DNA from: Vibrio qingdaonensis | GTDB lineage: Bacteria > Pseudomonadota > Gammaproteobacteria > Enterobacterales > Vibrionaceae | Direction: 5' to 3' | Length of the DNA: 64,000 nucleotides | Assembly: GCF_026191675.1 (NCBI RefSeq) | Contig: NZ_JAKRRY010000021.1 | Span: forward strand, 35,276 to 99,275 | Part shown: one piece after another, positions 55,502 through 64,000 of the stretch | How the letters are laid out: each line of letters opens with the position of its first letter | Numbering within the stretch: position 1 is the first letter of the stretch | The notes under the pieces: model-generated | Seen by the model: only the letters and a program-made list of their open reading frames with translations | Database searches by the model: none | Told to the model about the DNA's origin: nothing | Made by a program: the position numbers and the translations under genes

Positions 55502-55538
55502 AGCAACTTTACTCTCTGTTTTATGGTTTTTATTGATT

Positions 55539-55566
55539 ACTAGTTATTAACTACTGGTTATTAACG
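55539..55566. repeat. 15-bp imperfect tandem repeat before sirB2
   Basis: ACTAGTTATTAACT is followed directly by ACTGGTTATTAACG in the prmC-sirB2 gap (one internal and one final difference). No coding sequence is affected. Confidence 0.75.
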
Positions 55567-55585
55567 CTTGCTCGTCTGTTCGCGC

Positions 55586-56437
55586 TTACAACCACTGACC
55601 GAGCGTCACACGATCATTACCCGCATAGTCTTGCTCAGTCGTGACATTTGTAAATCCATTGCGTAGCAGTATGGTGCGAACCGCATCGCCTTGCTCAAAG
55701 CCGTGTTCAAACATCAACCAGCCATTGTTCATCAAATATTGAGGCGCATTTTCAGTTATGTACTCAATATCCGCGAGTCCATTATTCTCGGCGATTAAGG
55801 CCGTGGCAGGTTCAAACCTCACGTCACCTTCCGATAGATGAGGATCATTTTTATCGATATAAGGGGGGTTTGAAACGATCATAGCAAAGGTCTTATCCGT
55901 CGCAATAGGGGTAAACCAGCTGCCTTGATAAAATGACACATTGCTAAGGTTAAGTTTCATGGCATTGCCTGCTGCTAAATCAACCGCCTCTTGCTGATAA
56001 TCAACCCCGACAAATTGGCGGCTCGGTAACTCAGACGCTAGGGCTAGAGCAATTGCGCCGGTACCGGTACCCAAATCCAGCACAGCCCCGTCTAGCAATT
56101 GTGCTTTATCTAGAGCCAACTCAACTAAGCGCTCGGTATCAGGGCGTGGAATTAAAGTACTAGAAGCCACGTTCAGTGGCAGTGACCAAAACTCGCGCTC
56201 ACCAAGAATATAAGCCACTGGCTCACCTTGAATGCGACGTGCAAGTAGCGACTCAAACTGCGCAGATTCATCGTCGGTTAGCTGTTTTTCCGGCCACGTT
56301 AGCAAATAGCTTCTCGGCTTATCCAGCGCGTGACAAAGTAACACCGCCGCATCTAAAGAAGCGGATTCGCTACCCGACTCAGAAAGAACAAGCGATGCTC
56401 GTTTGAGCACCGCTTCGATAGAGTATTTCAAAGGCAT
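55586..56437 (-). CDS. prmC: Release factor glutamine methyltransferase PrmC
   Basis: Methylates the glutamine of the GGQ motif in RF1 and RF2. The 283-aa product has EFWSLPLNVASSTLIPRPDT, the SAM site VLDLGTGTGAIALALA, and the catalytic IVSNPPYIDKNDPHL, with the NPPY motif for glutamine N-methylation. It begins three bases after prfA, whose product is its substrate, so the two are co-expressed. Confidence 0.97.
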   Translation of the reverse strand: MPLKYSIEAVLKRASLVLSESGSESASLDAAVLLCHALDKPRSYLLTWPEKQLTDDESAQFESLLARRIQGEPVAYILGEREFWSLPLNVASSTLIPRPDTERLVELALDKAQLLDGAVLDLGTGTGAIALALASELPSRQFVGVDYQQEAVDLAAGNAMKLNLSNVSFYQGSWFTPIATDKTFAMIVSNPPYIDKNDPHLSEGDVRFEPATALIAENNGLADIEYITENAPQYLMNNGWLMFEHGFEQGDAVRTILLRNGFTNVTTEQDYAGNDRVTLGQWL

Positions 56438-56440
56438 AAA

Positions 56441-57529
56441 TTAGTTATGCTCTGCTAGCGCCGCAAGTTGGTCTGCCTGGTGCTCGGTTAGCACTGGATC
56501 AACCAAAGACTGCAAGTCACCTTCCATAATTTCAGACAAGCGATAAAGCGTCAGCGTAATACGGTGATCCGACACTCGGCCTTGTGGGTAGTTGTAAGTA
56601 CGAATACGGTCGCTACGATCACCTGAACCTAATAGGTTACGGCGAGTATCCGACACTTCGGCAGCACGCTTTGCTTCTTCAGCTTGCGTAATACGGGCTG
56701 CCAACACCGCCATCGCTTTGGCTTTGTTCTTATGTTGCGAACGCTCGTCCTGACATTCTACTACCGTACCCGTTGGCAAGTGAGTAATACGAATCGCAGA
56801 GTCGGTCGTGTTGACGTGCTGACCGCCCGCACCCGAAGCACGGAAAGTATCAATTTTCAAATCCGCCGCTTTAATCTCAGGGATTTCAGCTTCTGGCACT
56901 TCAGCCATGACCGCAACGGTACACGCAGAAGTGTGAACGCGACCTTGTGATTCTGTTGCCGGCACACGTTGAACACGGTGACCGCCCGATTCGAACTTAA
57001 GGACACCGTAAGCACCGTCGCCAGTCACTTTGGCAATCATTTCTTTAAAGCCACCTTGCTCAGAGATGTTTGAGCTCATGACTTCAATGCGCCACCCTTT
57101 CTTTTCAGCGTAACGGCTATACATACGGAATAAGTCACCGGCAAAGATACCCGCTTCATCACCACCGGCACCGGCACGAATTTCCAAGAAACAGTTACGA
57201 TCATCGTTTGGATCTTTAGGAAGAAGCAATACTTGAAGCTCTTCGGTCAAACGTTCAATCGTTGCTTTAGACTCTGAGATTTCTTCTTGCGCCATTTCGC
57301 GCATCTCTTCATCGTCTTCTTTTGCCATCTCTTCCGCGGCAACAAGATCGTCTTGTGCTTGCTGGAAAGCTTGGAAACACTGGGTCACTTCTTCTAGCTG
57401 AGAATACTCTTTTGATAACGCTCGGAACTTATTCTGATCGCCAATCACGTCAGGGTCGCCAAGCAGGTGTTGAACTTCTTCGTAACGTTCAACCAGAGTT
57501 TCCAATTTCATTAGGATGGAGGCTTTCAT
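56441..57529 (-). CDS. prfA: Peptide chain release factor 1
   Basis: A 362-aa class I release factor that reads UAA and UAG. The codon-recognition motif PAT is in [18 protein letters not shown], and the hydrolysis motif GGQ is in [17 protein letters not shown]. The start [19 protein letters not shown] aligns with E. coli RF1 from the first methionine. It lies between hemA (27 bp upstream) and prmC. Confidence 0.98.
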   Translation of the reverse strand: MKASILMKLETLVERYEEVQHLLGDPDVIGDQNKFRALSKEYSQLEEVTQCFQAFQQAQDDLVAAEEMAKEDDEEMREMAQEEISESKATIERLTEELQVLLLPKDPNDDRNCFLEIRAGAGGDEAGIFAGDLFRMYSRYAEKKGWRIEVMSSNISEQGGFKEMIAKVTGDGAYGVLKFESGGHRVQRVPATESQGRVHTSACTVAVMAEVPEAEIPEIKAADLKIDTFRASGAGGQHVNTTDSAIRITHLPTGTVVECQDERSQHKNKAKAMAVLAARITQAEEAKRAAEVSDTRRNLLGSGDRSDRIRTYNYPQGRVSDHRITLTLYRLSEIMEGDLQSLVDPVLTEHQADQLAALAEHN

Positions 57530-57556
57530 AATTGCAGTCTTATCTCAGAATATGGC

Positions 57557-58816
57557 TTATTTAGTTTGGTCTAATCCCAAACTTTGTCTAATAACCGTCA
57601 GCTTAGCAGGATCACCCTGCTCTGCGGCATCTTGTAGCGCCTTAGTTGGCGCATGAATAAGCTTGTTGGTTAATTTATTACTGAGCTCTAGCAACACTTT
57701 CTCCGGATCGGTTCCTGTGGCTAGCGCTTGTAAACTTTTTGATAATAGATCTTGGCGAGTATCATTCGCTTGCTTGCGAAACTCTCGAATACTGTCAACC
57801 GCTTGCAAAGAACGCATCCAAGTCATAAACAAAGCACTTTCTTCGCTAACAATGGCTTCTGCTTGAATCGCCTCGACTTTACGCTGTTCTATATTACCGT
57901 CAACGATGGATTGTAAGTCATCAACGGTATAAAGGTAGGCATCATTAAGCTCACCCACTTGCGACTCTATGTCACGCGGAACGGCAATATCAATCAATAG
58001 CATTGGCTGGTAACGACGCTGCTTAATGGCGGTTTCTACCATCCCTTTACCGATAATGGGTAGAGGGCTCGCCGTCGAGCTAATCACGATGTCCGCTTTT
58101 GGTAGTACCTCTGGGATCTCATTAAGTGCGATGACTTGAGCACCAAACTGAGAAGCCAATACCTCGGCACGCTCCTTCGTCCGGTTTGCCACAATCATGT
58201 GCTGGCACCCGTGTCCCTGTAAATGCTTTGCCACAAGCTCAATGGTTTCACCCGCGCCGACTAACAGCACCACGGAGTCGGCAATTGTTTCAAATATTTG
58301 CCTTGCCAAAGTACAAGCAGCGTAAGCAACCGAGACAGCACTACTGCCTATTTCCGTTTCAGTACGAACGCGTTTTGCTACCGAGAACACTTTTTGAAAC
58401 AGTCTCTCAACATTGCCATCAACCGCACTGTGTTTTCGAGCATCCGCATACGCTTGCTTCACTTGGCCAAGTATTTGCGGCTCACCTAAAACTAAAGAAT
58501 CTAGCCCACACGAAACACGCATCAGGTGTCTAATGGCAGCTTGTTCTTCATGAACATAAAGCGAAGGTTTTAATTCTTCCGCCGCCACACCATGAAATTT
58601 AATCAGCCAATCAATGAGTTGCGTTTTGCCGAAACTGCCTGTATCGCAGTAAATTTCCGTACGATTACACGTAGATAAAATCACTGACCCATTAACCTTG
58701 GTATTTTCTTTTAGCTCTTTCAGCGCTCTATCGAGTTTTTCAGGTGGAAACGCCACCTTCTCTCTAAGATCTACTGACGCTGTATTATGGTTGATACCAA
58801 TGGTAAGCAATGACAT
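57557..58816 (-). CDS. hemA: Glutamyl-tRNA reductase HemA
   Basis: First committed enzyme of haem synthesis by the C5 route: reduces glutamyl-tRNA to glutamate semialdehyde. Signature segments are [17 protein letters not shown], the nucleophilic cysteine in [16 protein letters not shown]-like region [19 protein letters not shown] and the NADPH site [20 protein letters not shown] 58816 ([11 protein letters not shown]) is chosen over the ATG three codons earlier. Divergent from lolB, as in E. coli. Confidence 0.97.
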   Translation of the reverse strand: MSLLTIGINHNTASVDLREKVAFPPEKLDRALKELKENTKVNGSVILSTCNRTEIYCDTGSFGKTQLIDWLIKFHGVAAEELKPSLYVHEEQAAIRHLMRVSCGLDSLVLGEPQILGQVKQAYADARKHSAVDGNVERLFQKVFSVAKRVRTETEIGSSAVSVAYAACTLARQIFETIADSVVLLVGAGETIELVAKHLQGHGCQHMIVANRTKERAEVLASQFGAQVIALNEIPEVLPKADIVISSTASPLPIIGKGMVETAIKQRRYQPMLLIDIAVPRDIESQVGELNDAYLYTVDDLQSIVDGNIEQRKVEAIQAEAIVSEESALFMTWMRSLQAVDSIREFRKQANDTRQDLLSKSLQALATGTDPEKVLLELSNKLTNKLIHAPTKALQDAAEQGDPAKLTVIRQSLGLDQTK

Positions 58817-58989
58817 GTAACGCAAATTCTCTGATACGGATTTGACAAATAGGTGCGAATTTTACTTGATGGCAAGCGTTAATGAAAGGCTAACGCCAAT
58901 TTGTTTTCCTGAGTTTGTGGGTTTGATGCTATAGTCTTTCAATATTGTATTGAATTTGCACAATAAACCATCAAGTTAAGACGTTTCCT

Positions 58990-59610
58990 ATGCTCAAACT
59001 CTCTCGTCAGTTTTTTTATGCCTTTATTGCCCTTTATCTCATAGGGTGTAGTTCATTGCCGCCAGAACCCGAAAGTGTTGAATGGAAAGCGCATCAATCG
59101 CAGCTTGCCAACCTCACGCAGTATACCGCCATTGGTAAACTCGGCTATGTGTCTCCTGAGCAACGTCAAACACTCAACTTTCAGTGGACGCACTCACCTA
59201 ACTTTACTCAAGTTAGGCTCACGACATTCTTAGGGCAAACCGTATTAAATTTGACCACTACGCCTAACGGCGCATTCATTGAAACGTATGATGGTCAGAA
59301 GCTAAGTGGTAAGGACGTCAACCAACTCATCTATCAACTTGTTGGTTTAGACATCCCCATTGAACAACTGCAAGATTGGCTCATTGGTCTGCCTTCCACA
59401 GCGGATAGCTACGAACTCAACCCATTCAACACCGTGGGGAGTTTGACTAAAAAGCTGCAAAACAAGCAATGGCGTTTAGATTATGAAGCCTATCAAAGCT
59501 ATACGCTGTCGGACTCGACACAAACGCTTCCTATGCCAACTCGAATGCAACTTGAACAAGGCGATACCAAACTCAAACTTGTTGTTGCGAAATGGACCAT
59601 CAAACAATGA
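58990..59610 (+). CDS. lolB: Outer membrane lipoprotein receptor LolB
   Basis: Accepts lipoproteins from LolA and inserts them in the outer membrane. The 206-aa precursor has a lipoprotein signal ending [11 protein letters not shown] (lipobox LIGC). The mature part has [21 protein letters not shown] and [14 protein letters not shown], as in LolB. The ispE start overlaps its stop codon (ATGA). It is divergent from hemA and heads lolB-ispE-prs. Confidence 0.95.
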   Translation: MLKLSRQFFYAFIALYLIGCSSLPPEPESVEWKAHQSQLANLTQYTAIGKLGYVSPEQRQTLNFQWTHSPNFTQVRLTTFLGQTVLNLTTTPNGAFIETYDGQKLSGKDVNQLIYQLVGLDIPIEQLQDWLIGLPSTADSYELNPFNTVGSLTKKLQNKQWRLDYEAYQSYTLSDSTQTLPMPTRMQLEQGDTKLKLVVAKWTIKQ

Positions 59611-60497
59611 CCATGAACGCCCTACTTAATAATGCCGCCACCGTATGGCCAAGCCCTGCGAAACTGAACCTTTTTCTTTACATCACGGGTAGGCAAGCAA
59701 ACGGATACCACGAACTGCAAACCCTATTCCAGTTCATCGACCTCTGTGATGAACTGGAAATCACCGTTAACGATTCTGGGCGCATAACGCTATTCCCCGA
59801 TATTGAAGGGGTGAAAACGGAAGATAACCTCATATGGAAAGCCGCGAAATCTCTTCAAGATGTCACTCGTAGCCCATTAGGCGCGCATATTAAGATTAAG
59901 AAAATTTTACCTATGGGAGGCGGCATTGGCGGCGGCTCCTCAAATGCCGCAACAGCACTCGTCGCTCTCAATTTTTTATGGCAAACGCACTGCTCCATCG
60001 ATGAGTTAGCACAATTAGGTCTAGCGTTAGGTGCCGATGTCCCCGTTTTTGTCCGCGGATTTTCCGCGTTTGCGGAAGGCGTTGGAGAAAAACTGTCGCC
60101 TGCTACCCCAAAAGAGCAGTGGTATTTAGTTGTTAAACCTGAAGTGAGTATCGCGACTGTCGATATTTTCACTCACCCCAAATTAACTCGAAACACGCCA
60201 AAACGAGACTTATCAACGCTTTTGGACTCGGTTTACGAAAACGATTGCGAAAAAATTGTGCGAATGCTGTACCCAGAGGTTGATAAGCAACTTTCTTGGC
60301 TGCTACAATACGCGCCGTCGAGATTGACGGGAACCGGATCATGCCTCTTTGCTGAATTTGACAGCGAAGAGAATGCAGAGAAAGTTTTTCACCACCTTCC
60401 TGACAATGTCTCCGCTTTTGTAGCGAAAGGGTGCAACCGCTCCCCTTTATTAGAGACCTTGGCTAAATACCAATTAGCCCAAACACAATCTGTTTAA
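59607..60497 (+). CDS. ispE: 4-Diphosphocytidyl-2-C-methyl-D-erythritol kinase IspE
   Basis: GHMP kinase of the MEP isoprenoid pathway. The 296-aa product has [20 protein letters not shown], the ATP-binding loop [19 protein letters not shown] and [20 protein letters not shown]. The frame extends to 59592, but ATG 59607 overlaps the lolB stop in ATGA and is the likely coupled start; ATG 59613 is also possible. It precedes prs by 27 bp. Confidence 0.96.
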   Translation: MTMNALLNNAATVWPSPAKLNLFLYITGRQANGYHELQTLFQFIDLCDELEITVNDSGRITLFPDIEGVKTEDNLIWKAAKSLQDVTRSPLGAHIKIKKILPMGGGIGGGSSNAATALVALNFLWQTHCSIDELAQLGLALGADVPVFVRGFSAFAEGVGEKLSPATPKEQWYLVVKPEVSIATVDIFTHPKLTRNTPKRDLSTLLDSVYENDCEKIVRMLYPEVDKQLSWLLQYAPSRLTGTGSCLFAEFDSEENAEKVFHHLPDNVSAFVAKGCNRSPLLETLAKYQLAQTQSV

Positions 60498-60524
60498 ACT
60501 GGACGCAACCCTGAGGTTTCCACC

Positions 60525-61475
60525 GTGCCTGATATGAAGCTATTTGCTGGTAACGCTACACCTGAACTAGCCCAACGTATTGCTGATCGTCTATACATCT
60601 CTCTTGGAGATGCTACTGTTGACCGTTTCTCTGACGGCGAAGTCGCTGTTCAAATCAATGAAAACGTTCGTGGTAGTGATGTATTCATCATTCAATCAAC
60701 TTGTGCGCCAACTAACGACAACCTAATGGAGTTAGTGGTAATGATTGATGCAATGCGCCGCGCTTCAGCAGGCCGTATTACTGCTGTAATTCCTTACTTT
60801 GGTTACGCTCGTCAAGATCGTCGTGTACGCTCTGCTCGTGTGCCAATTACTGCAAAAGTTGTTGCTGATTTCCTTTCTAACGTCGGCGTTGACCGCGTTC
60901 TTACTATCGACCTACACGCAGAGCAAATTCAAGGCTTCTTCGATGTACCTGTAGATAACATCTTTGGTACACCAGTATTGCTTGAAGATATGGCGAACCG
61001 TGGTCTAGAAGATCCAGTGGTGGTTTCTCCTGATCTTGGCGGTGTTGTACGCGCTCGTGCTACAGCTAAAGCATTAGGTGACATCGACATTGCTATCGTA
61101 GACAAACGTCGTCCACGTGCGAACGTGTCGGAAGTCATGAACCTTATCGGTGATGTTGAAGGTCGTGACTGTGTTATCGTTGATGACATGATCGATACTG
61201 GTGGTACTTTATGTAAAGCCGCTGAAGCATTGAAAGAACGTGGTGCAAAACGCGTATTCGCTTACGCAACGCACGCCGTATTCTCTGGCAACGCAGCGAA
61301 AAACATTAAGAACTCAGTACTTGACCAAGTGATTGTCACGGACTCAATTACACTGACTAAAGAAATGGCGGCTACAGGCAAAGTTCACCAGTTGACATTG
61401 TCTTCAATGCTAGCTGAAGCAATTCGCCGTATTAGCAACGAAGAGTCTATCTCTGCGATGTTCAGCTCTAAGTAA
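60525..61475 (+). CDS. prs: Ribose-phosphate pyrophosphokinase (PRPP synthetase)
   Basis: Makes PRPP for nucleotides, His and Trp. A 316-aa product nearly identical in pattern to E. coli Prs: [39 protein letters not shown] and the PRPP site [20 protein letters not shown]. The start is GTG, as in E. coli, with a GAGG ribosome site nine bases upstream. Terminator follows. Confidence 0.98.
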   Translation: MPDMKLFAGNATPELAQRIADRLYISLGDATVDRFSDGEVAVQINENVRGSDVFIIQSTCAPTNDNLMELVVMIDAMRRASAGRITAVIPYFGYARQDRRVRSARVPITAKVVADFLSNVGVDRVLTIDLHAEQIQGFFDVPVDNIFGTPVLLEDMANRGLEDPVVVSPDLGGVVRARATAKALGDIDIAIVDKRRPRANVSEVMNLIGDVEGRDCVIVDDMIDTGGTLCKAAEALKERGAKRVFAYATHAVFSGNAAKNIKNSVLDQVIVTDSITLTKEMAATGKVHQLTLSSMLAEAIRRISNEESISAMFSSK

Positions 61476-61491
61476 GACCGTAACGTATTTT

Positions 61492-61521
61492 AAAAAACCA
61501 CTTCCTAGGAAGTGGTTTTTT
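61492..61521 (+). terminator. Terminator after prs
   Basis: Stem CCACTTCC-TA-GGAAGTGG flanked by A-run and T-run. Confidence 0.92.
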
Positions 61522-61595
61522 TGTATTCAAGTTTTGTGTCCCCCGTTAGTGTGCTATCATACCGCGCTTTTTGATATTCAAGAGAGATCGGTCCG

Positions 61596-62186
61596 TTGAC
61601 TCAGCAGATAAAGTTACTTGTAGGCCTAGCCAACCCAGGTCCTGAATACGCGAGAACGCGTCACAATGCAGGAGCATGGGTGGTCGAAGAGCTTGCTCGT
61701 ATCCATAACATCACATTAAAGAATGAACCAAAGTTCTTTGGCTTAACTGGCAGAATACAAGCTAACGGCAGTGATCTTAGGGTATTGGTTCCGACAACAT
61801 TTATGAACTTATCAGGTAAAGCCATTGCGGCCTTAGCAAAGTTCTACCAAATTCAACCTGAAGAAATCATGGTCGCTCATGATGAGCTAGACTTACCTCC
61901 AGGTGTTGCCAAGTTCAAAAAGGGTGGTGGTCATGGCGGTCATAACGGCCTGAAAGACACCATTAGTAAATTGAGCAACAATAAAGATTTCTATCGTCTT
62001 AGGATTGGTATTGGCCATCCAGGACACAGAGACAAAGTCGCAGGCTATGTACTCGGTAAAGCGCCAGCAAAAGAGCAAGAATGCCTCGATGCGGTTGTCG
62101 ACGAATCCGTACGCAGTCTCGATATCTTACTGAAAGATGGCCTGCCAAAAGCACAAAATCGCTTACACACGTTCAAAGCTGAATAA
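61596..62186 (+). CDS. pth: Peptidyl-tRNA hydrolase
   Basis: Releases tRNA from peptidyl-tRNAs that drop off the ribosome. The 196-aa product has [20 protein letters not shown] with the catalytic histidine, [12 protein letters not shown], and the active aspartate in [20 protein letters not shown]. The start is TTG with an AGAGAG ribosome site. ychF follows after 10 bp. Confidence 0.97.
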   Translation: MTQQIKLLVGLANPGPEYARTRHNAGAWVVEELARIHNITLKNEPKFFGLTGRIQANGSDLRVLVPTTFMNLSGKAIAALAKFYQIQPEEIMVAHDELDLPPGVAKFKKGGGHGGHNGLKDTISKLSNNKDFYRLRIGIGHPGHRDKVAGYVLGKAPAKEQECLDAVVDESVRSLDILLKDGLPKAQNRLHTFKAE

Positions 62187-62196
62187 GGTTACAATC

Positions 62197-63288
62197 ATGG
62201 GTTTTAAATGTGGCATCGTTGGATTGCCAAACGTTGGCAAATCAACTCTGTTCAACGCACTAACAAAAGCAGGAATTGAAGCAGCAAACTTCCCGTTCTG
62301 TACTATCGAACCAAATACTGGCATCGTTCCTGTTCCAGATTTGCGTCTAGACGCACTGGCTAAAATTGTTAATCCGCAAAAGATCTTGCCGACAACAATG
62401 GAATTCGTTGACATCGCTGGGCTTGTAGCTGGTGCTTCTAAAGGTGAAGGCCTAGGTAACAAATTCCTAGCTAACATCCGCGAAACTGACGCGATTGGTC
62501 ACGTTGTTCGTTGTTTTGAAAACGACAACATTGTGCACGTTGCTGGCAAAGTATCGCCAATTGAAGATATTGAGGTGATCAACTTAGAATTGGCTCTTGC
62601 CGATTTAGACAGTTGTGAGCGTGCAATACAACGCAATGCTAAAAAAGCAAAAGGCGGCGATAAAGACGCTAAATTTGAAATCACAGTATTAGAAAAACTG
62701 CTACCTACTTTAACTGAAGGTGGCATGGCTCGTACGGTTGAATTAGCAAAAGAAGAACTCGCCGCGATTGGCTACTTGAACTTCCTTACGCTTAAACCAA
62801 CGATGTACATCGCCAACGTTAACGAAGATGGTTTTGAAGATAATCCGTATCTTGATGCGGTTCGTGAATTCGCAGCCAATGAAAATAACGTTGTTGTTGC
62901 TGTTTGTGCCGCGATTGAATCGGAACTATCTGAACTTGATGACGAAGATCGTGAAGAGTTCCTAGCGGACATGGGAATCGAAGAGCCGGGCCTAAACCGC
63001 GTTATTCGTTCTGGTTATGATCTACTTGCTCTACAAACTTACTTCACCGCTGGTGTTAAAGAAGTACGAGCATGGACGATTCCAATTGGCGCGACGGCTC
63101 CACAGTCTGCGGGTAAAATCCACACCGACTTCGAGAAAGGCTTCATTCGAGCTGAAGTGGTTGGTTACAATGATTTTATCGAGTTTAGCGGTGAATCTGG
63201 TGCTAAAGACGCCGGTAAATGGCGTCTAGAAGGTAAAGATTACATCGTAAAAGATGGTGATGTGATTCACTTTAGATTCAACGTCTAA
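62197..63288 (+). CDS. ychF: Ribosome-binding ATPase YchF (OLA1 family)
   Basis: A 363-aa member of the TRAFAC P-loop class that prefers ATP. Walker A is [14 protein letters not shown], followed by [35 protein letters not shown] and the C-terminal TGS-like region [13 protein letters not shown] to [12 protein letters not shown]. The frame extends upstream into pth, but ATG 62197 ([12 protein letters not shown]) matches the family start. pth-ychF is a conserved pair. Confidence 0.97.
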   Translation: MGFKCGIVGLPNVGKSTLFNALTKAGIEAANFPFCTIEPNTGIVPVPDLRLDALAKIVNPQKILPTTMEFVDIAGLVAGASKGEGLGNKFLANIRETDAIGHVVRCFENDNIVHVAGKVSPIEDIEVINLELALADLDSCERAIQRNAKKAKGGDKDAKFEITVLEKLLPTLTEGGMARTVELAKEELAAIGYLNFLTLKPTMYIANVNEDGFEDNPYLDAVREFAANENNVVVAVCAAIESELSELDDEDREEFLADMGIEEPGLNRVIRSGYDLLALQTYFTAGVKEVRAWTIPIGATAPQSAGKIHTDFEKGFIRAEVVGYNDFIEFSGESGAKDAGKWRLEGKDYIVKDGDVIHFRFNV

Positions 63289-63310
63289 CAAAGCAAGCTT
63301 TGTTTTGTAT

Positions 63311-63338
63311 AAAAAGCCAGCACTCGCTGGCTTTTTTT
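63311..63338 (+). terminator. Terminator after ychF
   Basis: Stem AAAAAGCCAGC / GCTGGCTTTTT with an ACTC loop and T-run, 22 bp after the stop. Confidence 0.92.
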
Positions 63339-63496
63339 GTTTTTACTCACACAAAGACACATTGTTTATTAGAGCGAAAGGCTAATGCTAGCATCGAATA
63401 GCTGGTATTTTATTATCAGTTTTTGATCACAAACAGCGCTATTTGTTTAAAAAAAACCCGAACGGCACTTTTTGGCTAATTTCTTCAAAAAAAAAG

Positions 63497-63525
63497 TTGA
63501 CGCATTTGTCTCAACTACGCATAAT
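63497..63525 (+). promoter_or_regulatory. Promoter of the Met-Leu-Gln tRNA operon
   Basis: TTGACG (63497-63502) and CATAAT (63520-63525) are separated by 17 bases, followed by a GC-rich GCGCCCC discriminator typical of stringently controlled stable-RNA promoters. Confidence 0.8.
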
Positions 63526-63584
63526 GCGCCCCGTTCTCAGCGATAAGGCAACTTACCGGAGAGAGCGGCAATTTAGAAAAAAAT

Positions 63585-63661
63585 GGCTACTTAGCTCAGT
63601 TGGTTAGAGCACATCACTCATAATGATGGGGTCGCAGGTTCAAATCCCGCAGTAGCCACCA
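63585..63661 (+). tRNA. tRNA-Met (elongator), anticodon CAT
   Basis: A 77-nt tRNA. Acceptor GGCTACT pairs with AGTAGCC, CCA is encoded, and the anticodon loop CTCATAA shows CAT. The start pair G-C argues for elongator rather than initiator tRNA, although tRNA-Ile2 with a modified CAT cannot be fully excluded by eye. First gene of the cluster. Confidence 0.95.
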
Positions 63662-63693
63662 TTTCTAAATTCGCTTTTAAATAAGCACAAGAT

Positions 63694-63778
63694 GCGGTCG
63701 TGGCGGAATTGGTAGACGCACCAGATTTAGGTTCTGGCGCCGAGAGGTGTGAGAGTTCAAGTCTCTCCGACCGCACCA
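63694..63778 (+). tRNA. tRNA-Leu, anticodon TAG
   Basis: An 85-nt class II tRNA with a long variable arm. Acceptor GCGGTCG pairs with CGACCGC, CCA encoded, anticodon loop TTTAGGT with TAG. 32 bp after tRNA-Met. Confidence 0.97.
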
Positions 63779-63840
63779 TTCTTTAGAAATAAAGAATCAA
63801 GTATGATGACTTTGAGTTTTAAGTACTCTAAACATCCTGT

Positions 63841-63915
63841 TGGGCTATCGCCAAGCGGTAAGGCACTGGCTTTTGATGCCAGCATTCCCTGGTTCGAATC
63901 CAGGTAGCCCAGCCA
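63841..63915 (+). tRNA. tRNA-Gln, anticodon TTG
   Basis: A 75-nt tRNA. Acceptor TGGGCTA pairs with TAGCCCA, CCA encoded, anticodon loop TTTTGAT with TTG. 62 bp after tRNA-Leu; the tRNA run may continue beyond the window. Confidence 0.97.
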
Positions 63916-64000
63916 ACATTTCGTTTTATTGGAAGACATTTTTGTCAAATTCAGTAGAACTAGAGATAAGTTTGTATTATATTGTCTCGCTCGCAAAACA

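Noticed and set aside
63757..63996. 79-codon minus-strand frame at the right edge
   Set aside because: It runs antisense across tRNA-Gln and the end of tRNA-Leu; a shadow of RNA genes.

Overview
The window is a 64 kb stretch of ordinary, gene-dense gammaproteobacterial chromosome. Gene content and order point to a member of the Vibrionaceae, most likely a Vibrio main chromosome. The clues are the run tig-clpP-clpX-lon-hupB-ppiD-comEA, a rhombosortase, a NutA-type 5'-nucleotidase lipoprotein, an M6 metalloprotease and a DUF3149 protein. This assignment comes from reading protein families and gene order; no database search was made. I see no prophage, integron, insertion sequence, CRISPR array or rRNA operon.

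Layout: (1) 1-2250: end of an exported protein gene, an SgrR-like regulator and a small membrane protein. (2) 2319-9692: the complete menaquinone operon menF-D-H-B-C-E on the minus strand. (3) 9925-14731: alaA, yfbR, a dGTPase-like gene, a DTW-domain tRNA modification gene, rhombosortase and comEA. (4) 14912-23347: ppiD, hupB, lon, clpX, clpP and tig, the protein quality-control block. (5) 23885-30611: a C4-dicarboxylate TRAP system, with the DctB/DctD two-component genes divergent from dctPQM and a sigma-54 promoter in front of dctP. (6) 30850-33128: an AT-rich two-gene cassette, an OleC-like adenylate-forming enzyme translationally coupled to a GNMT-like methyltransferase. (7) 33519-39214: a lone sugar-binding protein, a two-component system, selO and two tiny membrane ORFs. 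(8) 39321-43436: a large fused formate dehydrogenase. (9) 43888-53332: a membrane protein, the secreted M6 protease, tRNA-Pro, a DUF3149 protein, smrA, rluF, ybaK, nutA and a diguanylate cyclase. (10) 53437-58816: hemA-prfA-prmC-sirB2-sirB1-kdsA on the minus strand. (11) 58990-63288: lolB-ispE-prs-pth-ychF on the plus strand. (12) 63497-63915: a tRNA operon Met-Leu-Gln with its promoter.

The genes form clear functional groups. Menaquinone synthesis, the formate dehydrogenase, a candidate FNR site before DUF3149 and dicarboxylate uptake all fit a facultative anaerobe. The least explained part is the ligase/methyltransferase cassette (30850-33128). The two small membrane ORFs at 38981-39214, too short for usual gene finders, are the second open question. 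A third theme is a set of short tandem duplications: an in-frame 21-bp duplication inside lon, stop-codon-bearing repeats at the 3' ends of the histidine kinase gene and of rluF, and a 15-bp repeat before sirB2.
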